A DNA stretch of 64,000 nt from Nocardia amamiensis (GTDB lineage: Bacteria; Actinomycetota; Actinomycetes; Mycobacteriales; Mycobacteriaceae). The stretch spans positions 62,001-126,000 of the forward strand of contig NZ_JADLQX010000006.1 of the NCBI RefSeq assembly GCF_015477605.1, read 5' to 3'. The number at the start of each line of letters is the position of its first letter. Positions within the stretch are counted from its first letter, which is position 1. The translations under genes were made by a program, and so were the position numbers. Below, one piece after another: positions 35,974 to 46,423 of this stretch. The notes beneath the pieces were generated by a model. It had not been told where the DNA came from. It saw nothing but the letters and a program-made list of their open reading frames with translations, and searched no databases.

Positions 35974-36699
35974 ATGACATCGCAATTCCGCCTCGACGAC
36001 CTGATCGAGGGCATCAAGAAAGCCCGTCCCGACAACGTGCTCGAGCAACTGTCCGACGCCGTTGTCCTGGCGAATCACATCGACGAGCTGGCCGATCACC
36101 TGATCGGCCATTTCGTGGACCAAGCCCGCCGCTCGGGGGCCTCCTGGACCGACATCGGCGCCAGCATGGGCGTCAGCAAGCAGGCCGCGCAGAAGCGGTT
36201 CGTGCCCAAGGTGCCCGACCCGGCCGCCGCCGCGGCCATGGACCCGAACGCGGGCTTCGCCCGGTTCACTCCTCGCGCGCGCCAGGTGGTCATGGCCGCG
36301 CAAGAGGCCGCCCGCTCCGCCGGAAACCCGGAGATCGCCGTCGGGCACGTGGTGCTCGGGCTGCTCACCGAACCCGAGGGGCTCGCGGTGCATGAGCTGG
36401 TCGCCAATGGCGTCGCGCTGGACGTGCTCTCCGCGGCCGCCACCGCGTCGCTGCCGCCGAGCGAGGGCGAGGTGCCGGCGCTGGTGCCGTTCGGCTCCGA
36501 GGCCAAAAAGGTGCTCGAGCTCACCTTCCGCGAGGCGCTTCGCTTGGGGCACAACTACATCGGCACCGAGCACATGCTGCTCGCCCTGCTCGAACAGGAG
36601 AACGGTTCCGGGCTGCTCAGCGACCTCGGGATGGACAAGGCGCGAACCGAAGCGCACTTGGTCGAGTTGCTGTCGTCGTTCACGTCCGGGAAGTCCTGA
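35974..36699 (+). CDS. Clp_N-repeat protein with N-terminal helix-turn-helix
   Basis: 241 residues. Residues about 45-75 form a helix-turn-helix-like unit (SWTDIGASMGVSKQAAQKRF). The rest carries two Clp_N repeats (FTPRARQVVMAAQEAARSA ... HVVLGLL; LELTFREALRLGHNYIGTEH), the adaptor/substrate-binding module of ClpA/ClpC, without any AAA ATPase. Such proteins may bind DNA and ClpC-type clients or adaptors. The ATG directly follows two operator palindromes, so autoregulation is likely. No Shine-Dalgarno is present, consistent with leaderless translation. Confidence 0.9.
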   Translation: MTSQFRLDDLIEGIKKARPDNVLEQLSDAVVLANHIDELADHLIGHFVDQARRSGASWTDIGASMGVSKQAAQKRFVPKVPDPAAAAAMDPNAGFARFTPRARQVVMAAQEAARSAGNPEIAVGHVVLGLLTEPEGLAVHELVANGVALDVLSAAATASLPPSEGEVPALVPFGSEAKKVLELTFREALRLGHNYIGTEHMLLALLEQENGSGLLSDLGMDKARTEAHLVELLSSFTSGKS

Positions 36700-36706
36700 T
36701 CCGGCG

Positions 36707-36937
36707 ATGAAAGGCGGGCAGCTCCGGGCGGCAAGCGTGCTCGCCGTGGCCGTGCTGGTAATCGGCGTGGCGCGCCGGTCGGCTTCCGATCACCGATTCC
36801 GCAATGCCGTCAACGGATTCCGCGGCGCGCATGCCGCGCGGGCGCGCCGGCGCCGGGCACTGCGCACTCGAGGAGCCGGGATCGCACGACCTCGCCGAGG
36901 CGCTCCGGTCACCCGCCAGATGATGCGCGCGGCCTGA
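36707..36937 (+). CDS. Possible small basic membrane-anchored protein
   Basis: A 76-residue frame beginning 8 nt after the Clp_N gene. It has one hydrophobic stretch (AASVLAVAVLVIGVA) followed by a strongly Arg/Ala-rich tail. There is no recognisable family and no good ribosome binding site beyond the preceding gene's end (TCCGGCG). Its stop abuts the stop of the convergent SUFU gene. Arg-rich frames are common by chance in such GC-rich DNA, so this is only a candidate. Confidence 0.35.
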   Translation: MKGGQLRAASVLAVAVLVIGVARRSASDHRFRNAVNGFRGAHAARARRRRALRTRGAGIARPRRGAPVTRQMMRAA

Positions 36938-37612
36938 TCACGCCCGCCCGGCCAGGCCGCCGCCCCACCGCGGCCAGCGAGCCTGCGGTTTCGGCTCGGA
37001 GACCAGCGGCTCGCGGTGGATGTCGGTGACGTAGAGGGGGAGTCGGGGTTCCAGCTGCGTGAGCAATTCGAGACCGCGCCCGCCCTGCGCCGCACGGTAT
37101 TCCGGCATGGTGAGGCCGACGAGCTGCAGAAACCTGACCTGCCCGTGCACACTGTCGATGCTGCCCAGTTCCGGGTCGATCACGAAGCAGACGGCCTGAT
37201 TGGTGCAGTCCGTGTGACCTGCGGCGATCGGTCCGTTCGCCTTGATGGTGTGTCCCGGCTCGAACCACTTGCCGGACTGGAATACGTAGCGCGCCAGGTT
37301 TTGCAGGAAGTTCGCCGGCCACGCGGGCGGTTCGGTCTGCTCCGGCCTGCGCGCCAAGCGGAAGGTGAATTCGAAGCCCCAGCCGGATTCGGCGGGGTTG
37401 TCCCATTCCTTCTCGTACAGCTCGGTCATGCCGTAACCGATGTAGTGCCAATGCGGTACCGGGTCGGTGCGGGAGTACGCGCTGATCCCGTCGAGCGGGT
37501 CGGGCCCGCCGAGGGACCACGGGTGGTCGGGGGCCCAGTGAAAGGGCTCGCTATCGCCGTACAGCGGCCGCAACGCGCCGTCGATGGCATCCCAGCCGGG
37601 TTTTTCACTCAC
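36938..37612 (-). CDS. Suppressor of fused (SUFU) domain protein
   Basis: 224 residues closely following the bacterial SUFU pattern: HYIGYGMTELYEKEW, SGWGFEFTFRL, PPAWPANFLQNLARYVF, a G.TIKANGPI loop, and VCFVIDPEL...VRFLQLVGLT. Bacterial SUFU proteins are known mostly as immunity or modulator proteins in polymorphic toxin neighbourhoods; no toxin gene is seen nearby. The GTG start gives MSEKPGWDAIDGAL. Downstream of nadE on the same strand, 59 nt away. Confidence 0.88.
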   Translation of the reverse strand: MSEKPGWDAIDGALRPLYGDSEPFHWAPDHPWSLGGPDPLDGISAYSRTDPVPHWHYIGYGMTELYEKEWDNPAESGWGFEFTFRLARRPEQTEPPAWPANFLQNLARYVFQSGKWFEPGHTIKANGPIAAGHTDCTNQAVCFVIDPELGSIDSVHGQVRFLQLVGLTMPEYRAAQGGRGLELLTQLEPRLPLYVTDIHREPLVSEPKPQARWPRWGGGLAGRA

Positions 37613-37671
37613 CCCGTCACCATAAGCACGCGCCGGCGGGCCGCACTCGGGGCGTCGCGTGCTGGGTCCGG

Positions 37672-39729
37672 TCAGGAGTCCGGCACGTTGCGGGCGAGCT
37701 CGTCCAGCCAGGCCGCCGCCGACGCGTCGCTCGGGGCGCGCCAGTCGCCGCGCGGCGAGAGCGATCCGCCGGAGCCGACCTTCGGAGCGTTCGGCAGCGT
37801 CGAGCGCTTGAACTGGCTGGTCTGCACGAATCGGCGCAGGAATTCGGCCAGCCAATGCTTGATCGCGGCAAGGTCGTAGGCATTGCGCTGGTCGGCGGGC
37901 ACGAGGTCGGGCCAGCGCCCGGCAGCGGGATCGGACCAGGCGTGCCGGGCCAGATAGGCGATGCGGCTGGGTCGGTAGCCGAAGCGCAACAGGTAGTACA
38001 GATGGAAATCCTGCAACTCGTACGGGCCCACCGTGGCTTCCGAACTCTGGCTCGGCACCGAGGTATCCGTGTGCGGAATCAGCTCCGGGGAGATCTCGGT
38101 GCGCAGAATCGACGACAGCACCTCGCCCGCTTCGGATCCGAACTGATCGGTGTCCACCGCCCAGGCGATCAGGTATTTGATCAGCGTCTTGGGCACCGAC
38201 GCGTTGACGCTGTAGTGCGCCATGTGATCCCCGACGCCGAACGTGCACCAGCCGAGCGCGAGCTCGCTCAGGTCGCCCGTGCCGACCACCAGCGCGCCGT
38301 GCTGATTGGCCAGCCGGAACAGGTGCGAGGTTCGCTCGCCCGCCTGCACGTTCTCGTAGGTGATGTCGTAGTGCGCCGCGCCATCGGCGGCCGGGTGGCC
38401 GAGGTCGCGCAGCATCTGGGTGGCCGAAGGTCGGATGTCGATCTCGCCCGCCGTGACGCCGAGCGCCGCCATCAGGCGGTGCGCATCGGTCCTGGTCCTG
38501 GTGCTGGTCGCGAACCCGGGCATGGTGTAGGCCAGCACGTTCCTCCGGGGCAGGCCGAGCCGGTCCATCGTCTTGGCCGCCACGATCAGCGCCTGGGTGG
38601 AGTCCAACCCGCCGGACACCCCGATCACCACACGCTCGAGGCCGGTCGCCCGCAATCGCGTGCTCAGCCCTTCGACCTGGATGTGGTGCACTTCAGCGCA
38701 GCGTTCGTTGCGCACGGCGGGATCGGCGGGGACATAAGGGAAGCGCTCGATGTCGCGGTGCAGCGCGATCGGTTCTTCGGGGATCGGCAGCCGCACCTCG
38801 ACGCGTCGCATCGCGGCCAGCCGGTCGCGGTGGTCGTGCACGTTGTCGGCGAAGCTGGTGGTGCGCAACCGGTCGGCCGCCAGCCTGCGCAGGTCCAGAT
38901 CGGCGGTGACCAGCTGGGGATGATCGGAGAATCGCTCGCCTTCGGCGAGCAGGTCGCCGTTCTCGCAGATCAGCGCCTGCCCGTCCCAGGCGAGGTCGGT
39001 GGACGACTCGCCGTGCCCGGCGGCGGAATACATGTATGCCGCGAGGTAGCGGGCCGAATGCGAAGTGCACAGCGCTCGCCGGTAGTCCGCCTTCCCGATC
39101 ACGATGTTGCTCGCCGACAGGTTGACCAGCACGGTCGCCCCGGCCAGCGCGGCGAAGCCGCTCGGCGGCAAGGGAACCCACCCGTCCTCGCAGATTTCCA
39201 GGTGAAAGGTGAAATCCTCCAGGTTGCTCGCGTGGAACAGCAGATCGGACCCGAACGGTGCCCGGTGCCCCGCGATCGTGACCTGGTCTTCCAGCGCTTC
39301 CCGCGCCGCCGCGAACTGACGCTTCTCGTAGTACTCCCGGTAGTTCGGCAGATAGCTCTTCGGCGCCACGCCGAGAACGACGCCGCGGCAGATCGCGACC
39401 GCGCAGTTGAACAGCCTGCCCTGCGCCCGCACCGGTGCGCCGACCACGAGCACTGTGTCGAGGTCCGTGCTCGCCGCGACCACCCGCTCCAGCGCCGCCT
39501 CGACCGCGACGTCCAGCGCGTCCTGGTGGAACAGGTCGTCGGCGGTATACGAGGACAACCCCAGCTCGGGGAACACCGTCAGCACCGCACCGGCCGCGGC
39601 GGCCTCGCCGGCCAGCTCGACGGTCTGCTCGACGTTGTAGGCGGGATCGGCCACCCGGAGCCGTGGCACGGCTACCGCCACCCGGGCGAACCCGTGCCGG
39701 TACAGCGAATCGAACGGCAGGTCGGCCAC
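37672..39729 (-). CDS. nadE: Glutamine-dependent NAD+ synthetase
   Basis: 685 residues, the long two-domain form. The N-terminal nitrilase-fold glutaminase has the Glu-Lys-Cys triad in [25 protein letters not shown] and [11 protein letters not shown]. The C-terminal synthetase has the P-loop GVSGGLDST near residue 365. It amidates nicotinic acid adenine dinucleotide to NAD+ using ammonia channelled from glutamine. The GTG start follows GAAGGGG at 6-nt spacing; a start 21 nt upstream is possible. Likely its own promoter in the 186-nt upstream gap. Confidence 0.97.
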   Translation of the reverse strand: MADLPFDSLYRHGFARVAVAVPRLRVADPAYNVEQTVELAGEAAAAGAVLTVFPELGLSSYTADDLFHQDALDVAVEAALERVVAASTDLDTVLVVGAPVRAQGRLFNCAVAICRGVVLGVAPKSYLPNYREYYEKRQFAAAREALEDQVTIAGHRAPFGSDLLFHASNLEDFTFHLEICEDGWVPLPPSGFAALAGATVLVNLSASNIVIGKADYRRALCTSHSARYLAAYMYSAAGHGESSTDLAWDGQALICENGDLLAEGERFSDHPQLVTADLDLRRLAADRLRTTSFADNVHDHRDRLAAMRRVEVRLPIPEEPIALHRDIERFPYVPADPAVRNERCAEVHHIQVEGLSTRLRATGLERVVIGVSGGLDSTQALIVAAKTMDRLGLPRRNVLAYTMPGFATSTRTRTDAHRLMAALGVTAGEIDIRPSATQMLRDLGHPAADGAAHYDITYENVQAGERTSHLFRLANQHGALVVGTGDLSELALGWCTFGVGDHMAHYSVNASVPKTLIKYLIAWAVDTDQFGSEAGEVLSSILRTEISPELIPHTDTSVPSQSSEATVGPYELQDFHLYYLLRFGYRPSRIAYLARHAWSDPAAGRWPDLVPADQRNAYDLAAIKHWLAEFLRRFVQTSQFKRSTLPNAPKVGSGGSLSPRGDWRAPSDASAAAWLDELARNVPDS

Positions 39730-39915
39730 CGCACACCCCTTCGGGATCACCTGATCATGGTTTATCCGGAATCTACGCCGCGTTGGAGGTCCAGGTGTGG
39801 TGCCGGTTCCCGGCGAGCGCAGCAGCAGCGCTGCGACCTGTTCTTTTTCCGTCGCAGCCGAGGCGGGCTGATCGTCCGGCCCGAGATGTGAACCGGCGAC
39901 GGCTAAGCTATAGCA

Positions 39916-40209
39916 ATGGCGGATGAAACGGATTCCGACCTAATAGCGGGGGAACGGCGCGCAGACCTGCTGCGCGCGCTTTCGTATGTGTCCACCGAGT
40001 CCCAACCCGACGGCAGCTATGTGGTGAACGGCGACCTGCCGCCTGATGTGGCGCCGCCGTTCATTCGCGCGATCATGCGGGTCGAGGCGGAGCTGCTGCT
40101 GCACGATGCCGAGCTCGTCACCGTCGAGGGCGGCGAGCCGCGCACGCCGGAGGAACGCCGCACGGACGCCTTCGTCGCCTTGGTGCTGCGCGTCGACGAC
40201 CGTCCGTAA
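39916..40209 (+). CDS. Small hypothetical acidic protein upstream of groEL
   Basis: 97 residues, acidic, with no membrane segment or signal. A predicted beta strand ([17 protein letters not shown]) precedes a helix ([19 protein letters not shown]), then a final strand ([13 protein letters not shown]). It is clean, GC3-biased coding sequence with an ATG start. No family is recognised. It ends 23 nt before the first CIRCE element of groEL, so it is probably a separate transcription unit. Confidence 0.7.
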   Translation: MADETDSDLIAGERRADLLRALSYVSTESQPDGSYVVNGDLPPDVAPPFIRAIMRVEAELLLHDAELVTVEGGEPRTPEERRTDAFVALVLRVDDRP

Positions 40210-40232
40210 CCGGCGCGGCGGCCCGGGATGAC

Positions 40233-40259
40233 CTTGCACTCGGCACCCCAGAGTGCTAA
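40233..40259. promoter_or_regulatory. CIRCE element 1 (HrcA operator)
   Basis: CTTGCACTC and GAGTGCTAA are separated by exactly 9 nt. The consensus is TTAGCACTC-N9-GAGTGCTAA; the right arm is perfect and the left arm matches at the GCACTC core. HrcA is expected to repress groEL here until heat stress. Confidence 0.92.
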
Positions 40260-40267
40260 AAATGCTT

Positions 40268-42060
<1,793 letters not shown>

Positions 42061-42088
42061 GTCCGGCCACCCGGCAACCTCTGTCGAA

Positions 42089-42126
42089 CCGGAAGCCGGT
42101 CCACCTTCGGGTGGGCCGGCTTCCGG
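42089..42126. terminator. Strong hairpin terminator after groEL
   Basis: A 17-bp stem (CCGGAAGCCGGTCCACC against GGTGGGCCGGCTTCCGG, one G-T pair) capped by a TTCG tetraloop. It lies between the convergent groEL and SMP-30-like genes and is symmetric enough to serve both. Confidence 0.85.
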
Positions 42127-42135
42127 CGTTCGGGG

Positions 42136-43134
42136 TCAGATTCCGTCGACGGTGACTACCTCGAACGGCTTCGGGGTGCCTGGGCCCATCGGGCCGCCCT
42201 TGTCGAATTGGGAGGAGACGACCAGGGTTCGGTTCCCGTCGCGGACCAGAGTCGTGGGGATACCGAGGGATGCGTCGGTTTGCTGGTGCGTGCGCGTGGC
42301 GGTGGCGCCGTCGTCGGTGATGGTCCAGCGGCTGATGGTGTTTGTCGTGTTGTGGGCGACCCACAGGGTGCCATCACGCAGTTCGAGTCCGTCACCTTGC
42401 CGGAGATCGCCGCCGTGCAGGGTCACTTTGGTGATGGGATTCGCTTCCGTGGTGAGGACTATGCGGTACAGGTTGCCGCGGGGCATGTCGACCGTGAGCA
42501 GATAGCGGCCGGCCGGGTCGGCGACGATGCCGTTCAGCGTGAAGGTGCCCGGCTCGGTCGGTCCGAGGGCGGAGCGCAGGTCGACGTGCGGGGTCAGCTC
42601 GCCGCGTCCTCCTTGCGCGATCGCGGCGGCCAGCTGGCCGGGGGTGACCCGATAGATGACCGACCGGATGCTGTCGGTCAAGTACGCCGTGCCGTCCGAG
42701 GTGATGGCGAGGTCGTTCACGAAACGCGGGTCGGCGCCGGGCACGGTGAAATCGGCCAGCAACGAGCGAGTCGCGATGTCGTACACCGCGACGCCGGTAG
42801 TCGAGTCGGTCACCCATAAACGGCCCGCCGCGTCGACCTTCAAGCCGTTGGCCGTCTTGTGGCCGTGTGCGCCTTCCGGCAGGAAAACTTCGGCCCGCTG
42901 AGCGTTCGGCGTCGCGCGATAGACCGCGCCCGTGGCGTAGGAGCCGACGTAGCTGTCTCCGGTGCGGGCGTCCAGCGCGATGCCTTCCGGGTAGACCCGG
43001 TCGCCGGGGAGTTCGTAAGCGGTGTGGACGTGTGTGGCGGGTGCATCGTCGCCGGTTCCGCAGGCCGCCAGCGCGGTGCTCGCGATTCCGGCGGCCAGGG
43101 TCGACACGATGCGGCGGGGCAGTGTGTGGGACAT
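42136..43134 (-). CDS. SMP-30/gluconolactonase-like beta-propeller lipoprotein
   Basis: 332 residues with a lipoprotein signal (lipobox ALAAC, Cys near residue 25) and a six-bladed propeller of the SMP-30/strictosidine-synthase-like type: YPEGIALDARTGDSYVG, NGLKVDAAGRLWVTDS, VNDLAITSDGTAYLTDS, LNGIVADPAGRYLL. Metal-binding Glu/Asn/Asp positions appear at EGIAL, NDLAI and DGLEL. Probably an extracytoplasmic lactonase or binding protein; substrate unknown. Divergent from a MarR gene across a palindrome-rich, AT-rich spacer, so it is a likely target of that regulator. Confidence 0.87.
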   Translation of the reverse strand: MSHTLPRRIVSTLAAGIASTALAACGTGDDAPATHVHTAYELPGDRVYPEGIALDARTGDSYVGSYATGAVYRATPNAQRAEVFLPEGAHGHKTANGLKVDAAGRLWVTDSTTGVAVYDIATRSLLADFTVPGADPRFVNDLAITSDGTAYLTDSIRSVIYRVTPGQLAAAIAQGGRGELTPHVDLRSALGPTEPGTFTLNGIVADPAGRYLLTVDMPRGNLYRIVLTTEANPITKVTLHGGDLRQGDGLELRDGTLWVAHNTTNTISRWTITDDGATATRTHQQTDASLGIPTTLVRDGNRTLVVSSQFDKGGPMGPGTPKPFEVVTVDGI

Positions 43135-43190
43135 CTTCTACCTCTTCGAGATCATGCGATCATATGTAATCACTCTAAAGTGTGAGCACG

Positions 43191-43210
43191 AATCTAGATT
43201 AGAGTTCTAA
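43191..43210. promoter_or_regulatory. Palindromic operator candidates between the SMP-30-like and MarR genes
   Basis: AATCTAGATT (43191-43200) and TTAGA-GT-TCTAA (43199-43210) are perfect, partly overlapping palindromes in an unusually AT-rich 122-nt divergent spacer. Their size is typical of MarR dimer sites, and they probably control both genes. Confidence 0.55.
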
Positions 43211-43256
43211 TTGTCGTCAATACTCTTCCGAGAAGACGTGCGGATACGATGCCGTC

Positions 43257-43709
43257 ATGACGCCCATGCCCGCCTCTGAACGGATCGGTTCGTATCTCAA
43301 GCGCGCCGAGCAATCCCTGAACGCGGCCAAGAACGCCGCGTTGAAGCCGGTGGGCATCACCGTGTCGCAGTACGCCGCCCTGCTGTTCCTCGCCGAGAAT
43401 CCGGGCATCTCGGCCGCCGCTCTGGCGCGGTTGTGCGGAGTCACCCCGCCGACCATGAACACCGTGCTGAGCAACCTGCAGGATCGCGGGCTCATCGCGC
43501 GCACCCCGCACGCGTGGCACAAGAACGTGTTGGAGACGACCCTGACCGACGAGGGCACGGCGGTGATGCGCGACGCGGACGCCCGCGCCATCCGGGTCGA
43601 ACGCGCTTTGGCCGAGGAATTCACCGAAGACGAGCGAGCGACGATGCTCGCCCTGCTGGTCCGCTGCGCCGACCGGCTGGACACTATTCGCCCGGAGCCG
43701 AGTGTGTGA
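43257..43709 (+). CDS. MarR family transcriptional regulator
   Basis: 150 residues with a central winged helix-turn-helix: GITVSQYAALLFLAENPG, then ISAAALARLCGVTPPTMNTVLSNLQDRGLI (recognition helix about residues 62-80), wing around ARTPHAWHKNVLETTLTDEG, and long flanking dimerisation helices. Divergent from the SMP-30-like lipoprotein gene with palindromes in the shared promoter, suggesting local and self regulation by a small ligand. Confidence 0.92.
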   Translation: MTPMPASERIGSYLKRAEQSLNAAKNAALKPVGITVSQYAALLFLAENPGISAAALARLCGVTPPTMNTVLSNLQDRGLIARTPHAWHKNVLETTLTDEGTAVMRDADARAIRVERALAEEFTEDERATMLALLVRCADRLDTIRPEPSV

Positions 43710-43827
43710 TCGCGCGGGGCCTGAAGCAGCGCGAGGCTCAGCCCGTGCCGACGAGCCCGACGGTCATCGTGCGCTGCGAACCGTGAGTGGTCGACGGGCG
43801 CGGTCGTCGCCGGTGCCGGGCGCTGAC

Positions 43828-44517
43828 TCAGCCGCCGAGTACGAAGGCTACGAGAAAGCCCGCCGCTGTTGCCATTCCGACCCACCAGCCGCCCTCGCGG
43901 TACGCCTCGGGCATCAGCGAGTCGGCGAGCACCGCGATCGTCGCGCCGCCTGCGAACGCCTGCACGGCGCTGATGTGCGTGAGGGAAAGATTGTCGGACA
44001 AGAGATTTCCCAGCACGGTGACCAGTACGAGCGCCGCCGCCGTCGCGGTCCAGAGCCACAGCGCGCGCCGCTGCGCGACGCCGTGCTGATCGCGCATCAA
44101 CGCGGCCCCGCTGATCGCCTCGGGGACATTGCCGACGACCACGGCCACCAGCAGGACCAGGCTGCCGCCCGCGGTCAGCGAGACGCCGAGCGCGGTGTTC
44201 TCCGGAATGCCGTCCAGCAACGTGCCGAGCATCAGGGCCCAGCCGAGCGCGCGCGGCCCCAGCTTGTTCTCGATGAGATGGTTGGCCACCACGTAGACGC
44301 CCGCGCCCGCGAACAGCGCCACCCCGGCGATCACGACGCCCGCCTGGTGGAACGCGGGCTCGAACAGCTCGACCGACGCCGCCGCGATGAGCGTGCCGGA
44401 GCCGAACGCCATCAGCGAGGCGAGCACCGCTTTCGGTAGCTGCCAGTGCAATCCGACCACGGCGCCCAAGACCAGCGGCACGGCCGTCCCGAGTCCGTAG
44501 AGCAGCGCGGTGAGCAT
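43828..44517 (-). CDS. ZIP family metal transporter
   Basis: 229 residues with about eight membrane helices and the ZIP core LGTLLDGIPENTALG in helix 4 and VVGNVPEAISGAALM in helix 5. The usual HNxPEG metal motif appears as DGIPEN, so the coordinating residues differ from zinc-specific ZupT. It probably moves a divalent metal into the cytoplasm; the metal is uncertain. Divergent from the HAD gene across 100 nt. Confidence 0.9.
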   Translation of the reverse strand: MLTALLYGLGTAVPLVLGAVVGLHWQLPKAVLASLMAFGSGTLIAAASVELFEPAFHQAGVVIAGVALFAGAGVYVVANHLIENKLGPRALGWALMLGTLLDGIPENTALGVSLTAGGSLVLLVAVVVGNVPEAISGAALMRDQHGVAQRRALWLWTATAAALVLVTVLGNLLSDNLSLTHISAVQAFAGGATIAVLADSLMPEAYREGGWWVGMATAAGFLVAFVLGG

Positions 44518-44617
44518 GCTTCAGCCTAAGTCAGGGTGGACGCGTCGAGCCGCCGGTCCAGGTCGTCGGGGAGCCGCCCGCCGGGCGCTGGAAGGCCGTT
44601 GGCCGTACGCTGAAGCC

Positions 44618-45442
44618 ATGTCCGACCGCGGCCGGATCCGAGGTGTGCTGTACGACATCGACGGCGTCCTGGTGACCTCCTGGCAGGAGATCGAGGGCGC
44701 CGCCGCCGCGGTGCGCCGGATCCGCGAGAGCGGACTGCGCCGGGCGTTCCTCACCAACACCACATCGCGTACCTGCGCTGAGATCGCGGAACGACTGTGC
44801 GGCACCGGAATCGACGTCGACCCAGCCGAGATCGTCACGGCCGGAAGGCTCACCGCCGAGTTCGTCCGGCGGCGCTATCCCGGCGCGAGTGTCTGGGTGC
44901 TCAACCACGGCGACATCGCGGCGGATCTCACCGGCGTGACCCTCGACGACGGCCAGCCCGACGTGGTGGTAATCGGCGGCGCGGGACCGGAATTCACGCA
45001 CCCGGCGCTGAGCCGGGTTGCGGAGCTGATGCTGGACGGCGTGCCGGTCGTCGCGATGCACAGCGGTCTCACCTGGGCGACGGCCGATGGACTGCGCATC
45101 GATGCGGGTGCGTACATCCCCGGCTTGGAGGCCGCGGGAAACGCGCGGATCGAGGTGCTCGGAAAGCCCGCCGCGCCGGGCTTCCGCACCTGCGCGGAAT
45201 TGATGGGGCTCGATCCGGCGCAGGTGTTGATGATCGGTGATGATCTGCACTCGGATGTGCTTGCGGCGCAAGACGTCGGGATGACCGGCGTGTTGGTGCG
45301 CACCGGAAAATTCCGGTCCGGAGTGCTGGCATCGGCCGAGCGTTCGCCCGATCACGTCATCGATTCCGTGGCCGTGTTACCCGATTTACTGGCCGATCTG
45401 CGCGCAGCGGGCGAATCTCCCGTAACCGGCGAATCGGTTTGA
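44618..45442 (+). CDS. HAD-IIA family phosphatase (LHPP-like)
   Basis: 274 residues with all HAD motifs: DIDGVLV (I, nucleophile), LTNTTS (II), K in VLGKPAAPGF (III) and GDDLHSDVLAAQ (IV). The IIA-type cap domain lies between motifs II and III. The closest resemblance is to the LHPP/pyrophosphatase branch (NagD-like superfamily). The ATG is chosen because the hydrolase fold begins right after it, though the frame opens about 100 nt earlier. No metabolic neighbour defines the substrate. Confidence 0.88.
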   Translation: MSDRGRIRGVLYDIDGVLVTSWQEIEGAAAAVRRIRESGLRRAFLTNTTSRTCAEIAERLCGTGIDVDPAEIVTAGRLTAEFVRRRYPGASVWVLNHGDIAADLTGVTLDDGQPDVVVIGGAGPEFTHPALSRVAELMLDGVPVVAMHSGLTWATADGLRIDAGAYIPGLEAAGNARIEVLGKPAAPGFRTCAELMGLDPAQVLMIGDDLHSDVLAAQDVGMTGVLVRTGKFRSGVLASAERSPDHVIDSVAVLPDLLADLRAAGESPVTGESV

Positions 45443-45561
45443 TTCAAAAAATTCTACGGTTTCCCTCTAAAATTGCCCGCAAACGCGGAGCGCCTGGGTA
45501 TCGTCTCTGTCGGCAAATAGCCAGTGACAGGCAAGTCATACGGTCAGATCGGAGTTGCTGA

Positions 45562-45645
45562 ATGGCTTATCCGCTAACGAACGTGCGTCTGCGGAAACTA
45601 CTATGGTCGCCGGGCTTCTGGTCCGGCGACCAATTAATGAGCTAG
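45562..45645 (+). other. Possible 27-codon leader reading frame in a gene-free transcribed region
   Basis: ATG preceded by GGAG at 8-nt spacing opens a 27-residue frame (MAYPLTNVRLRK, then LLWSPGFWSGDQLMS) ending at TAG. It contains two Trp codons and four codons rare in this GC-rich genome (three CTA, one TTA). A perfect 9-bp hairpin (GGTCGCCGG, 9-nt loop, CCGGCGACC; 45605-45631) lies inside it, and a strong terminator follows 50 nt later, upstream of a TetR gene. This could be an attenuation leader or part of a small RNA. The spacer 45443-45561 before it shows no other recognisable feature and is AT-rich. Confidence 0.35.
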
Positions 45646-45697
45646 CTACTGTACAGCCAACTTTCGGCAAACGCGTCTTCCGCCGGAGGTTGTAACG

Positions 45698-45733
45698 AAG
45701 GGCCCGATCGATGACGATGCGATCGGGCCCTTT
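45698..45733 (+). terminator. Intrinsic terminator with T-tract
   Basis: A 13-bp perfect stem (AAGGGCCCGATCG with its complement) closes a 9-nt loop and is followed by TTTCTGTATTGTCT. It is the most canonical rho-independent terminator in the window. It lies 255 nt past the HAD gene stop and just 18 nt before a TetR start codon, so it ends either a leader or a small RNA. Confidence 0.85.
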
Positions 45734-45750
45734 CTGTATTGTCTGGCCCA

Positions 45751-46383
45751 ATGTCACAGGATGCGAATACGGGTCGAATGTATGCCGGGCAACCCGTGGA
45801 GGACCGGCAACGTCAGCGGCGTGCGCGTTTTCTGGAGTCAGGCCTGACGGTCTTCGCGCGCGACGGCTACGCCAATAGTTCGGTCGGCGCCATCTGCAAG
45901 GACGCCGGACTGTCCTCGAGACAGTTCTACGAGGAGTTCACCGGTCGCGAGTCCCTGCTCCTAGAGCTCTACGAGCAGATCGATCGGGAGTCGCGGGACG
46001 CTGTGAAGAAGGCGTTGGACGCGAAATCCGGTGCGAGCGCGTTGGATGTCATCGACGCCGCCGTGCGCGCCTACGTCGAATCCATCGGATCCGATCCGCG
46101 CAAGGCGCGCGTCGCGCTGGTCGAGGTCGTCGGCGCGGGCCCGAAGGTGGAGAAGTTCCGCCTCGCGGTGCGCCGGGAGTGGGGTTCGCTGCTGGCCGGA
46201 GCCGCCGAGGACGCGGCCCTGCACGGCGAGATACCCACCGGCGACTACGAGATGCGTGTGCTCGCGATCATCGGCGCGGTCAACTATGTGGTGGATTCGT
46301 GGAGCGGTGCGGACCCGCGCCCACCGCTGGACGACGTCATCCGGGTGCTGAGCAAGGTGATCATCGGCGCGGTCCGCGCATAG
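45751..46383 (+). CDS. TetR/AcrR family transcriptional regulator
   Basis: 210 residues. The DNA-binding domain spans about residues 18-65: RARFLESGLTVFARDGYANSSVGAICKDAGLSSRQFYEEF. The rest is a helical ligand domain without known signature. ATG start; there is no clear ribosome binding site because the terminator hairpin ends 18 nt upstream, so the mRNA may be leaderless or another Met (9 codons on) may be used. The alpha/beta hydrolase gene follows after 40 nt and may be co-transcribed. Confidence 0.87.
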   Translation: MSQDANTGRMYAGQPVEDRQRQRRARFLESGLTVFARDGYANSSVGAICKDAGLSSRQFYEEFTGRESLLLELYEQIDRESRDAVKKALDAKSGASALDVIDAAVRAYVESIGSDPRKARVALVEVVGAGPKVEKFRLAVRREWGSLLAGAAEDAALHGEIPTGDYEMRVLAIIGAVNYVVDSWSGADPRPPLDDVIRVLSKVIIGAVRA

Positions 46384-46423
46384 TGTTGCGGATTCGGCCA
46401 GAGCGGCGCGGTAGCGTGCGGAC

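Noticed and set aside
45536..45757. 73-residue minus-strand frame across the 45443-45750 spacer
   Set aside because: It runs through the intrinsic terminator and hairpin, has no ribosome binding site and an unbiased third position.
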